The notes under the pieces were generated by a model, which saw only the letters and a list, made by a program, of their open reading frames with translations, was not told the origin of the DNA and did not search any database. Shown here in pieces: positions 1 to 10,559 of a stretch of DNA of 64,000 nt (position 1 is its first letter; the number at the start of each line of letters is the position of its first letter). The position numbers and the translations under genes are program-made. The DNA is from Amblyomma americanum (taxonomy: Eukaryota; Arthropoda; Arachnida; Ixodida; Ixodidae), in NCBI RefSeq assembly GCF_052857255.1, contig NW_027526499.1:186001-250000 (forward strand), given 5' to 3'.

Positions 1-371
1 CGGAGAAACTCCGTGTTAGAGAAACTCCTTGTTGGAGAAACTCCGTGTTGGAGAAACTCCGTGTTGGAGAAACTTCGTGTTGGAGAAACTCCGTCGTGGA
101 GAAACTTCGTGTTGGAGAAAATCCTTGTTGTAGAAACTCCGTGCTACAGCAACTCCGTGTTGGAGAAACTCCGCGCTGGAGAAACTCCGTGTTCAAAAAA
201 CTCCGTGTGGGAGGAACTCTGTGTTGGAGAAACTCCGTGTTGGAGAAGCTCCGTGTTGGAGAAACTTCGTATCGGAGAAAGTCCGTGTCGGAGAAACTCC
301 GTGTCGCAGAAACCTCGTGTTGTAGAAACTCCATGTTGTAGAAACTTCGTTTTGGAGAAACTCCGTGTTGG

Positions 372-390
372 AGAACTTATTGTTAGAGAA
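372..390 (+). repeat. Landmark variant Y (AGAACTTATTGTTAGAGAA), first of 11 exact copies
   Basis: Related to landmark X by a few changes and followed by CTCCGTGATGGAG. Exact copies start at 372, 5157, 10931, 15716, 20255, 24622, 26296, 31721, 36233, 39484 and 54218; a degenerate copy (AGAAACTTATTG) is at 50517. X and Y probably descend from one altered monomer and define two block families. Confidence 0.9.
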
Positions 391-2127
391 ACTCCGTGAT
401 GGAGAAACTTCGTGCTGGAGAAACTTCGTGTTGTAGAAACTGTCGGAGAAACTCCGTGTTGGAGAAACTCCATGTCGGAGAAACTCCGTGTTGGAGGAAC
501 TCCCTTTTGGAGAATCTCTGTGTCGGAGAAACTCCATGTTGGAGAAACTCCGTGTTGGAGAAACTCCGTGTCGGGGAAACTCCGTGTTGGAGAAACTCCG
601 TGTTGGAGAAACTCCGTGTTGGAGAAAATCCTTGGAGAAACTCCGTGCTATAGCAAATACGTGTTGGAGAAACTCTGCGCTGGAGAAACTCCGCGCTGGA
701 GAAACTCCGTGTTGGAGAAACTCCGTGTTGGAGAAACTCTGTGTTGGAGAAACTCCGTGTTGGAGAAACACCACGTTAGAGAAACTCCGTGTTGGATAAA
801 CTCCGTGGCGGAGCAACTCCGTGTCGGAGAAACTCCGTGTTGGAGAAACTCCGTGTTGGAGAAACTCCGTGTTGGAGAAACTTCGTGTTGGAAAAACTCC
901 GGGTTGGAGAAACTCCGTGCTAGAGAAACTCCGTGTTTGAGACACTCCACGTTGGAGAATCTCCTTGTTGGAAAAACCTTGTTTGAGAAACTCCTTGTTG
1001 GAGAAACTCCGTGTTGGAGAAACTCCGTGCTGGGGAAACTTCGTGTTGGGGAAACGCCGTGTTGGAGAAACTCCACGTTGGAGAAACTCCGTGTCGGAGA
1101 AACTCCGTGTCGGAGAAACTCCGTGTTGGAGAAACTCTGTGTCGGAGAAACTCCGTGTCGGAGAAACTCCGTGTTGGAGAAACTCCGTGTCGGAGAAACT
1201 CAGTGTCGGAGAAACTCCGTGTCGGAGAAACTCCGTGTTGGAGAAAGCCCTTGTTGGAGAAACTCCGTGTTGGAGAAACTCCGTGTTGGAGAATCTCCGT
1301 GCTGGGGAAACTTCGTGTTGGGGTAACGCCGTGTTTGAGAAACTCCATGTTGGAGAAACTCCGTGTCGGAGAAACTCCGTGTTGGAGAAACTCCGTGTTG
1401 GAGAAACTCCGTGTTGGAGAAACTTCGTGTTGGAGAAAATCCTTGTTGGAGAAACTCCGTGCTATAGCAACTCCGTGTTGGAGAAACTCCACGCTGGAGA
1501 AACTCCGTGTTCGAAAAATTCCGTGTTGGAGGAACTCTGTGTTGGACAAACTCCGTGTTGGAGAAACTCCGTGTTGGAGAAACTTTATGTTGTAGAAACT
1601 CCGTGTTGGAGACACTCCATGTTGTAGAAACTCCGTGTTGGAGAAACTCCGTGTTGGAGAAACTCCGTGTTTTAGAAACTCCGTGTTGGAGAAACTCCGT
1701 GTTGTAGAAACTCTGTGTCAGAAAAACTCCGTGTCGGAGAAACTCCGTGTTGGAGAAACTCCGTGTTGGAGAAACTCTGTGTCGGAGAAATTCCTTGTTG
1801 GAGAAACTCCGTGCTGGAGAAACTCCTTGTTGGAGAAACTCCTTGTTGGAGAAACTCCGTGTTGGAGAAACTCCGTGTTGGAGAAAACTCCGTGTAGGAG
1901 AAACTCCGTGTTTTAGAAACTCTGTGTTGGAGAAACTCCGTGTTGTAGAAACTCCGTGTCAGAGAAACTCCGTGTCGGAGAAACTCCGTGTTGGAGAAAC
2001 TCCGTGTTGGAGAAACTGCGTGTTGGAGAAACTCCGTGTTAGAGAAACTTAATGTTGGAGCACCTTCTTGTTGGAGAAACTCCTTGTTGGAGAAACTCTG
2101 TGTTGGAGAAAGTCCGTGTTGGAGAAA

Positions 2128-2143
2128 CTCCGTGTTGGAGAAA
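2128..2143 (+). repeat. Representative consensus monomer
   Basis: This copy matches the consensus CTCCGTGTTGGAGAAA exactly and is followed by a second perfect copy at 2144-2159. The monomer splits into arm CTCCG, spacer TGT, arm TGGAG and spacer AAA. The two arms are reverse complements except for one G-T pair, and become perfect complements in the frequent CGGAG variant. Its single CpG lies at the end of the first arm. The phase used here (starting at CTCC) is arbitrary. Confidence 0.95.
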
Positions 2144-2533
2144 CTCCGTGTTGGAGAAACTCCGTGTTTTAGAAACTCTGTGTTGGAGAAACTCCGTGTT
2201 GTAGAAACTCTGTGTCAGAGAAACTCCGTGTCGGAGAAACTCCGTGTTGGAGAAACTCCGTGTTTGAGAAACTCTGTGTCGGAGAAATTCCTTGTTGGTG
2301 AAACTCCGTGCTGGAGAAACTCCTTGTTGGAGAAACTCCTTGTTGGAGAAACTCCGTGTTGGAGAAACTCCGTGTTGGAGAAAACTCCGTGTTGGAGAAA
2401 CTCCGTGTTTTAGAAACTCCGTGTTGGAGAAACTCCCTGTTGTAGAAACTCCGTGTTAGAGAAACTCCATGTTGGAGAACCTTCTGGTTGGAGAAACTCC
2501 TTGGAGAAAATCCTTGTTGGAAAAACTCCATGT

Positions 2534-4715
2534 TGGAGAAACTCCGTGTTCGAAAAACTCCGTGTTGGAGGAACTCTGTGTTGGACAAACTCCGTGTTGG
2601 AGAAACTCCGCGCTGGAGAAACTTCGTGCTGGAGAAACTCCGCGTTGGAAAAACTCCGTGTTGGAGAAACTCCGTGTTGGAGAAACTCCGTGTCGGAGAA
2701 ACTCCGTGTTGGAGAAACTTTATGTTGGAGAAACTCCATGTCAAAGAAACTTCGTATTGGAGAAACTCCGTGTTGGAGAAACTATGTTGTAGAAACTCCG
2801 TGTTGGAGAAACTCCATGTTGTAGAAACTCCGTGCTGAAGAAACTCCGTGTTGGAGAAACTCCGTGTTGGAGAAACTCCGCGTTAGAGAAACTCCATGTT
2901 GGAGAAAGTCCGTGTTGGAGAATGTCCGTGTTGGAGAAACTCCGTGTTGGAGAAACTCCGTGTTGGAGAAACTTTATGTTGTAGAAACTCCGTGTTGGAG
3001 ATACTCCATGTTGTAGAAACTCCGTGTTGAAGAAACTCCGTGTTGGAGAAACTCCGCGTCGGAGAAACTCCGTGTTGGAGAAACTCTGTGTTGGAGAAAG
3101 TCCGTGTTGGAGAAACTCCGTGTTGGAGAAACTCCGTGTTGGAGAAACTCCGTGTTTTAGAAACTCCGTGTTGGAGAAACTCCGTGTTGTAGAAACTCTT
3201 TGTCAGAGAAACTCCGTGTCGGAGAAACTCCGTGTTGGAGAAACTCCGTGTTGGAGAAACTCTGTGTCGGAGAAATTCCTTGTTGGAGAAACTCCGTGCT
3301 GGAGAAACTCCTTGTTGGAGAAACTCCTTGTTGGAGAAACTCCGTGTTGGAGAAACTCCGTGTTGGAGAAAACTTCGTGTAGGAGAAACTCCGTGTTTTA
3401 GAAACTCTGTGTTGGAGAAACTCCGTGTTGTAGAAACTCCGTGTCAGAGAAACTCCGTATCGGAGAAACTCCGTGTTGGAGAAACTCCGTGTTAGAGAAA
3501 CTCAATGTTGGAGAACCTTCTTGTTGGAGAAACTCCTTGTTGGAGAAACTCTGTGTTGGAGAAAGTCCGTGTGGGAGAAACTCCGTGTTGGAGAAACTCC
3601 GTGTTGGAGAAACTCCGTGTTTTAGAAACTCTGTGTTGGAGAAACTCCGTGTTGTAGCAACTCTGTGTCAGAGAAACTCCGTGTCGGAGAAACTCCGTGT
3701 TGGAGAAACTCCGTGTTGGAGAAACTCTGTGTCGGAGAAATTCCTTGTTGGAGAAACTCCGTGCTGGAGAAACTCCTTGTTGGAGAAACTCCTTGTTGGA
3801 GAAACTCCGTGTTGGAGAAACTCCGTGTTGGAGAAAACTCCGTGTTGGAGAAACTCCGTGTTTTAGAAACTCCGTGTTGGAGAAACTCCCTGTTGTAGAA
3901 ACTCCGTGTTAGAGAAACTCCATGTTGGAGAACCTTCTGGTTGAAGAAACTCCTTGGAGAAAATCTTTGTTGGAGAAACTCCATGTTGGAGAAACTCCGT
4001 GTTGGAAAAACTCCGTGTTGTGGAAACTCCTTGTTGGGGATACGCCGAGATGGAGAAACTTCATGTTGTAGAAACTCCGTTTTGAAGAAACTCCGTGTTG
4101 GAGAAACTCCGTGTTGGAGAAACTCCGTGTTAGAGAAACTCCATGTTGGAGAAAGTCCGTGTTGGAGAATGTCCGTGTTGGAGAAACTCCGTGTTGGAGA
4201 AACTTCGTGTTGGAGAAACTTTATGTTGTAGAAACTCCGTGTTGGAGAAACTCCATGTTGTAGAAACTCCGTGTTGGAGAAACTCTGTGTTGGAGAAACT
4301 CCCTGTTGAAGAAACTCCGTGTTGTAGAAACTCCGTGTTGTAGAAACTCCGTGTTGGAGATAATCCATGTTGGAGAAACTCCATGTTGGAGAAAGTCCAT
4401 GCTGCAGAAAATCCGCGCTGGGGACACTACGCGCTGGAGAATCTCCGCGCTGGAGAGACTTCGTGTTGGAGAAACTCCGTGTTTTAGAAACTCCGTGTTG
4501 GAGAAACTCTGTGTGTGAGAAACTCCGAGTTGGAGAAACTCCGTGTTGGAGAAGCTCCGTGTTGAAGAAACTTCGTATCGGAGAATGTCCGTGTCGGAGA
4601 AACTCCGTGTCGCAGAAACTCCGTGTTGTAGAAACTTCGTGTTGGCGAAACTCCTTGTTGTAGAAACTCCGTGTTGGAGTACTTATTGTTAGATAAACTC
4701 CGTGTTGGAGAAACT
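2534..4715. repeat. Older nested duplication, copy 1 (offset 5,568 to 5,632 bp)
   Basis: Homologous to 8102-10347. The offset is 5,568 bp (exactly 348 monomers) until about 4336. In the other copy a 48-bp loss and a 112-bp local doubling then shift it to 5,632 bp (352 monomers). Both copies contain the landmark monomer AGTACTTATTGTTAGATAA near the right end (4678 here, 10310 there). Confidence 0.85.
4678..4696 (+). repeat. Landmark variant X (AGTACTTATTGTTAGATAA), first of 15 exact copies
   Basis: A strongly altered monomer that marks block ancestry. Exact copies start at 4678, 10310, 15237, 18567, 23459, 25133, 29311, 31003, 34959, 42770, 48446, 57389, 58955, 61555 and 63121; a degenerate copy is at 52511. 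It is regularly preceded by GTTGGCGAAACTCCTTG and a GTTGTAG monomer. Spacings run from 1,566 to 7,811 bp, so it recurs with block duplications and not at a fixed period. Confidence 0.92.
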
Positions 4716-4785
4716 TCGTGCTGGAGAAACTCTGTGTCGGAGAAACTCTGTGTCGGAGAAAGTCTGTGTCGGAGAAACTCCGTGT

Positions 4786-7282
4786 TGGAGAAACTCCGTG
4801 TTAGAGAAACTCCTTGTTGGAGAAAATCCGTGTTGGAGAAACTCCGTGTTGGAGAAACTTCGTGTTGGAGAAACTCCGTCGTGGAGAAACTTCGTGTTGG
4901 AGAAAATCCTTGTTGGAGAAACTCCGTGCTACAGCAACTCCGTGTTGGAGAAACTCCGCGCTGGAGAAACTCCGTGTTCGAAAAACTCCGTGTTGGAGGA
5001 ACTCTGTGTTGGAGAAACTCCGTGTTGGAGAAGCTCCGTGTTGGAGAAACTTCGTATCGGAGAAAGTCCGTGTCGGAGAAACTCCGTGTCGCAGAAACCT
5101 CGTGTTGTAGAAACTCCATGTTGTAGAAACTTCGTTTTGGAGAAACTCCGTGTTGGAGAACTTATTGTTAGAGAAACTCCGTGATGGAGAAACTTCGTGC
5201 TGGAGAAACTTCGTGTTGTAGAAACTGTCGGAGAAACTCCGTGTTGGAGAAACTCCATGTCGGAGAAACTCCGTGTTGGAGGAACTCCCTCTTGGAGAAT
5301 CTCTGTGTCGGAGAAACTCCATGTTGGAGAAACTCCGTGTTGGAGAAACTCCGTGTCGGGGAAACTCCGTGTTGGAGAAACTCCGTGTTGGAGAAACTCC
5401 GTGTTGGAGAAAATCCTTGGAGAAACTCCGTGCTATAGCAAATACGTGTTGGAGAAACTCTGCGCTGGAGAAACTCCGCGCTGGAGAAACTCCGTGTTGG
5501 AGAAACTCCGTGTTGGAGAAACTCTGTGTTGGAGAAACTCCGTGTTGGAGAAACACCACGTTAGAGAAACTCCGTGTTGGATAAACTCCGTGGCGGAGCA
5601 ACTCCGTGTCGGAGAAACTCCGTGTTGGAGAAACTCCGTGTTGGAGAAACTCCGTGTTGGAGAAACTTCGTGTTGGAAAAACTCCGGGTTGGAGAAACTC
5701 CGTGCTAGAGAAACTCCGTGTTTGAGACACTCCACGTTGGAGAATCTCCTTGTTGGAAAAACCTTGTTTGAGAAACTCCTTGTTGGAGAAACTCCGTGTT
5801 GGAGAAACTCCGTGCTGGGGAAACTTCGTGTTGGGGAAACGCCGTGTTGGAGAAACTCCACGTTGGAGAAACTCCGTGTCGGAGAAACTCCGTGTCGGAG
5901 AAACTCCGTGTTGGAGAAACTCTGTGTCGGAGAAACTCCGTGTCGGAGAAACTCCGTGTTGGAGAAACTCCGTGTCGGAGAAACTCAGTGTCGGAGAAAC
6001 TCCGTGTCGGAGAAACTCCGTGTTGGAGAAAGCCCTTGTTGGAGAAACTCCGTGTTGGAGAATCTCCGTGCTGGGGAAACTTCGTGTTGGGGTAACGCCG
6101 TGTTTGAGAAACTCCATGTTGGAGAAACTCCGTGTCGGAGAAACTCCGTGTTGGAGATACTCCGTGTTGGAGAAACTCCGTGTTGGAGAAACTTCGTGTT
6201 GGAGAAAATCCTTGTTGGAGAAACTCCGTGCTATAGCAACTCCGTGTTGGAGAAACTCCACGCTGGAGAAACTCCGTGTTCGAAAAATTCCGTGTTGGAG
6301 GAACTCTGTGTTGGACAAACTCCGTGTTGGAGAAACTCCGTGTTGGAGAAACTTTATGTTGTAGAAACTCCGTGTTGGAGACACTCCATGTTGTAGAAAC
6401 TCCGTGTTGAAGAAACTCCATGTTGGAGAAACTCTGCGTCGGAGAAACTCCGTGTTGGAGAAACTCTGTGTTGGAGAAAGTCCGTGTTGGAGAAACTCCG
6501 TGTTGGAGAAACTCCGTGTTTTAGAAACTCCGTGTTGGAGAAACTCCGTGTTGTAGAAACTCTGTGTCAGAAAAACTCCGTGTCGGAGAAACTCCGTGTT
6601 GGAGAAACTCCGTGTTGGAGAAACTCTGTGTCGGAGAAATTCCTTGTTGGAGAAACTCCGTGCTGGAGAAACTCCTTGTTGGAGAAACTCCTTGTTGGAG
6701 AAACTCCGTGTTGGAGAAACTCCGTGTTGGAGAAAACTCCGTGTAGGAGAAACTCCGTGTTTTAGAAACTCTGTGTTGGAGAAACTCCGTGTTGTAGAAA
6801 CTCCGTGTCAGAGAAACTCCGTGTCGGAGAAACTCCGTGTTGGAGAAACTCCGTGTTGGAGAAACTGCGTGTTAGAGAAACTCCGTGTTAGAGAAACTCA
6901 ATGTTGGAGCACCTTCTTGTTGGAGAAACTCCTTGTTGGAGAAACTCTGTGTTGGAGAAAGTCCGTGTTGGAGAAACTCCGTGTTGGAGAAACTCCGTGT
7001 TGGAGAAACTCCGTGTTTTAGAAACTCTGTGTTGGAGAAACTCCGTGTTGTAGAAACTCTGTGTCAGAGAAACTCCGTGTCGGAGAAACTCCGTGTTGGA
7101 GAAACTCCGTGTTTTAGAAACTCTGTGTCGGAGAAACTCCGTGTTGTAGAAACTCTGTGTCAGAGAAACTCCGTGTCGGAGAAACTCCGTGTTGGAGAAA
7201 CTCCGTGTTTGAGAAACTCTGTGTCGGAGAAATTCCTTGTTGGTGAAACTCCGTGCTGGAGAAACTCCTTGTTGGAGAAACT
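4786..7282. repeat. Older nested duplication, copy 2 (offset about 4.8 kb)
   Basis: Counterpart of 1-2337 with a one-monomer loss and gains of five and six monomers. After 7282 the copies part: this one runs into CTTTCTGTTG while the other continues CTCCTTGTTG. The pair is carried a second time at about 10560-12896 and 15345-17841 by the 10,559-bp duplication. Confidence 0.85.
7013..7204. repeat. Local tandem doubling of 96 bp (6 monomers)
   Basis: A six-monomer string containing GTTTTAG, GTTGTAG and GTGTCAG variants occurs at about 7013-7108 and again at 7109-7204, with one C/T difference (7033 versus 7129). The homologous tract around 2160-2270 has the string once. The doubling is therefore specific to this lineage and is copied at 17572-17763. 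Confidence 0.85.
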
Positions 7283-7840
7283 TTCTGTTGTAGAAACTCC
7301 GTGTTAGAGAAACTCCATGTTGGAGAACCTTCTGGTTGGAGAAACTCCTTGGAGAAAATCCTTGTTGGAAAAACTCCATGTTGGAGAAACTCCGTGTTGG
7401 AAAAACTCCGTGTTGTGGAAACTCCGTGTTGGGGAAACGCCGAGATGGAGAAACTTCATGTTGTAGAAACTCCGTGTTGAAGAAACTCCGTGTTGGAGAA
7501 ACTCCGTGTTGGAGAAACTCCGTGTTAGAGAAACTCCATGTTGGAGAAAGTCCGTGTTGGAGAATGTCCGTGTTGGAGAAACTCCGTGTTGGAGAAACTT
7601 CGTGTTGGAGAAACTTTATGTTGTAGAAACTCCGTGTTGGAGAAACTCCATGTTGTAGAAACTCCGTGTTGTAGAAACTCCGTGTTGGAGATAATCCATG
7701 TTGGAGAAACTCCATGTTGGAGAAACTCCATGCTGCAGAAAATCCGCGCTGGGGAAACTACGCGCTAGAGAATCTCCGCGCTGGAGAGACTTCGTGTTGG
7801 AGAATCTCCGTGTTGCAGAAACTCCGTGTTGGAGAAACTC

Positions 7841-8101
7841 CGTGTTGGAGAAAGTCCTTGTTGGAGAAACTCCGTGTTGGAGAAACTCCGTGTTGGAGAA
7901 ACTCCGTGCTGGGGAAACTTCGTGTTGGGGTAACGCCGTGTTGGAGAAACTCCATGTTGGAGAAACTCCGTGTCGGAGAAACTCCGTGTTGGAGAAACTC
8001 CGTGTTGGAGAAACTCCGTGTTGGAGAAACTTCGTGTTAGAGAAAATCCTTGTTGGAGAAACTCCGTGCTATAGTAACTCCGTGTTGGAGAAACTCCACG
8101 C
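7841..8101. repeat. Satellite monomers between duplicated blocks
   Basis: About 16 monomers including GTGCTGGGG, GGGGTAACGCC and CTATAGTAAC variants also seen near 1300-1500. No gene, terminator or non-repeat sequence is visible. Confidence 0.9.
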
Positions 8102-10347
8102 TGGAGAAACTCCGTGTTCGAAAAACTCCGTGTTGGAGGAACTCTGTGTTGGACAAACTCCGTGTTGGAGAAACTCCGCGCTGGAGAAACTTCGTGCTGG
8201 AGAAACTCCGCGTTGGAAAAACTCCGTGTTGGAGAAACTCCGTGTTGGAGAAACTCCGTGTCGGAGAAACTCCGTGTTGGAGAAACTTTATGTTGGAGAA
8301 ACTCCATGTCAAAGAAACTTCGTATTGGAGAAACTCCGTGTTGGAGAAACTATGTTGTGGAAACTCCGTGTTGGAGAAACTCCATGTTGTAGAAACTCCG
8401 TGTTGAAGAAACTCCGTGTTGGAGAAACTCCGTGTTGGAGAAACTCCGTGTTAGAGAAACTCCATGTTGGAGAAAGTCCGTGTTGGAGAATGTCCGTGTT
8501 GGAGAAACTCCGTGTTGGAGAAACTCCGTGTTGGAGAAACTTTATGTTGTAGAAACTCCGTGTTGGAGATACTCCATGTTGTAGAAACTCCGTGTTGAAG
8601 AAACTCCGTGTTGGAGAAACTCCGCGTCGGAGAAACTCCGTGTTGGAGAAACTCTGTGTTGGAGAAAGTCCGTGTTGGAGAAACTCCGTGTTGGAGAAAC
8701 TCCGTGTTGGAGAAACTCCGTGTTTTAGAAACTCCGTGTTGGAGAAACTCCGTGTTGTAGAAACTCTGTGTCAGAGAAACTCCGTGTCGGAGAAACTCCG
8801 TGTTGGAGAAACTCCGTGTTGGAGAAACTCTGTGTCGGAGAAATTCCTTGTTGGAGAAACTCCGTGCTGGAGAAACTCCTTGTTGGAGAAACTCCTTGTT
8901 GGAGAAACTCCGTGTTGGAGAAACTCCGTGTTGGAGAAAACTTCGTGTAGGAGAAACTCCGTGTTTTAGAAACTCTGTGTTGGAGAAACTCCGTGTTGTA
9001 GAAACTCCGTGTCAGAGAAACTCCGTGTCGGAGAAACTCCGTGTTGGAGAAACTCCGTGTTAGAGAAACTCAATGTTGGAGAACCTTCTTGTTGGAGAAA
9101 CTCCTTGTTGGAGAAACTCTGTGTTGGAGAATGTCCGTGTTGGAGAAACTCCGTGTTGGAGAAACTCCGTGTTGGAGAAACTCCGTGTTTTAGAAACTCT
9201 GTGTTGGAGAAACTCCGTGTTGTAGCAACTCTGTGTCAGAGAAACTCCGTGTCGGAGAAACTCCGTGTTGGAGAAACTCCGTGTTGGAGAAACTCTGTGT
9301 CGGAGAAATTCCTTGTTGGAGAAACTCCGTGCTGGAGAAACTCCTTGTTGGAGAAACTCCTTGTTGGAGAAACTCCGTGCTGGAGAAACTCCGTGTTGGA
9401 GAAAACTCCGTGTTGGAGAAACTCCGTGTTTTAGAAACTCCGTGTTGGAGAAACTCCCTGTTGTAGAAACTCCGTGTTAGAGAAACTCCATGTTGGAGAA
9501 CCTTCTGGTTGAAGAAACTCCTTGGAGAAAATCTTTGTTGGAGAAACTCCATGTTGGAGAAACTCCGTGTTGGAAAAACTCCGTGTTGTGGAAACTCCGT
9601 GTTGGGGATACGCCGAGATGGAGAAACTTCATGTTGTAGAAACTCTGTTTTGAAGAAACTCCGTGTTGGAGAAACTCCGTGTTGGAGAAACTCCGTGTTA
9701 GAGAAACTCCATGTTGGAGAAAGTCCGTGTTGGAGAATGTCCGTGTTGGAGAAACTCCGTGTTGGAGAAACTTCGTGTTGGAGAAACTTTATGTTGTAGA
9801 AACTCCGTGTTGGAGAAACTCCATGTTGTACAAACTCCGTGTTGGAGAAACTCTGTGTTGGAGAAACTCCCTGTTGAAGAAACTCCGTGTTGTAGAAACT
9901 CCGTGTTGTAGAAACTCCATGCTGCAGAAAATCCGCGCTGGGGACACTACGCGCTGGAGAATCTCCGCGCTGGAGAGACTTCGTGTTGGAGAAACTCCGT
10001 GTTTTAGAAACTCCATGTTGGAGAAACTCCATGCTGCAGAAAATCCGCGCTGGGGACACTACGCGCTGGAGAATCTCCGCGCTGGAGAGACTTCGTGTTG
10101 GAGAAACTCCGTGTTTTAGAAACTCCGTGTTGGAGAAACTCTGTGTGTGAGAAACTCCGAGTTGGAGAAACTCCGTGTTGGAGAAGCTCCGTGTTGAAGA
10201 AACTTCGTATCGGAGAATGTCCGTGTCGGAGAAACTCCGTGTCGCAGAAACTCCGTGTTGTAGAAACTTCGTGTTGGCGAAACTCCTTGTTGTAGAAACT
10301 CCGTGTTGGAGTACTTATTGTTAGATAAACTCCGTGTTGGAGAAACT
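8102..10347. repeat. Older nested duplication, copy 2 (offset 5,568 to 5,632 bp)
   Basis: Counterpart of 2534-4715. It lacks three monomers near 9904-9915 and carries an extra seven-monomer doubling at 9915-10138. It ends at 10347, just past landmark AGTACTTATTGTTAGATAA, where this copy reads CTCCGTG and the other CTTCGTG. Confidence 0.85.
9915..10138. repeat. Local tandem doubling of 112 bp (7 monomers)
   Basis: A seven-monomer string starting CTCCATGCTGCAG and ending in a GTTTTAG monomer and its neighbour is present at 9915-10026 and again at 10027-10138. The homologous region near 4394-4507 has it once. The size is exactly 7 x 16, as expected for exchange between aligned monomers. Confidence 0.88.
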
Positions 10348-10559
10348 CCGTGTTGGAGAAACTCCGTGTTGGAGAAACTCCGTGCTAGAGAAACTGCGTG
10401 TTTGAGACACTCCACGTTGGAGAATCTCCTTGTTGGAAAAACCTTGTTTGAGAAACTCCTTGTTGGAGAAACTCTGTGTGGGAGAAACTCCGTGCTGGGG
10501 AAACTTCGTGTTGGGGAAACGCCGTGTTGGAGAAACTCCGTGTCGGAGAAACTCCGTGT
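10348..10559. repeat. Satellite monomers joining the two 10.6-kb periods
   Basis: About 13 monomers containing the GTGCTAGAG, GTTTGAGACACTCCACG and CCTTGTTTGAG variants that recur in many blocks (for example near 930, 18720 and 29460). It leads in phase into the second copy at 10560. Nothing other than satellite is present. Confidence 0.9.

Larger units (their letters stand above)
1..2337. repeat. Older nested duplication, copy 1 (offset about 4.8 kb)
   Basis: Homologous to 4786-7282. The offset starts at 4,785 bp, drops to 4,769 after a 16-bp loss near 6055, rises to 4,849 after an extra 80 bp near 6400-6480, and reaches 4,945 after a 96-bp local doubling near 7013-7204. The larger steps are whole numbers of monomers (1, 5 and 6). 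Scattered substitutions separate the copies, so this event is older than the 10,559-bp duplication that later copied both. Confidence 0.85.
1..7840. repeat. Large duplicated segment, copy 1 (period 10,559 bp)
   Basis: This stretch recurs at 10560-18399 at a constant offset of 10,559 bp, with no net indel over 7,840 bp. I found two substitutions: position 2300 (G here, C at 12859) and position 7805 (T here, A at 18364). The rest was compared mainly by matching long translated stretches, so a few more may exist. The left end is cut by the window edge, so the true unit may be longer. The alignment stops at 7840, where this copy continues CCGTGTTGGAG and the other continues CTGTGTGTGAG. The near identity implies a very young duplication or an assembly duplication. 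Confidence 0.93.

Noticed and set aside
372..390. AT-rich landmark monomers as promoters or origins
   Set aside because: CTTATTGTTA is a short variant inside otherwise normal monomers, with no second element at a fixed distance; shared descent explains its recurrence.
8116..8132. CENP-B box (nTTCGnnnnAnnCGGGn)
   Set aside because: The best match, GTTCGAAAAACTCCGTG, has TTCG and the central A but CCGT where CGGG is required. The common CTTCGTGTTGG monomers lack the central A. I see no full match.
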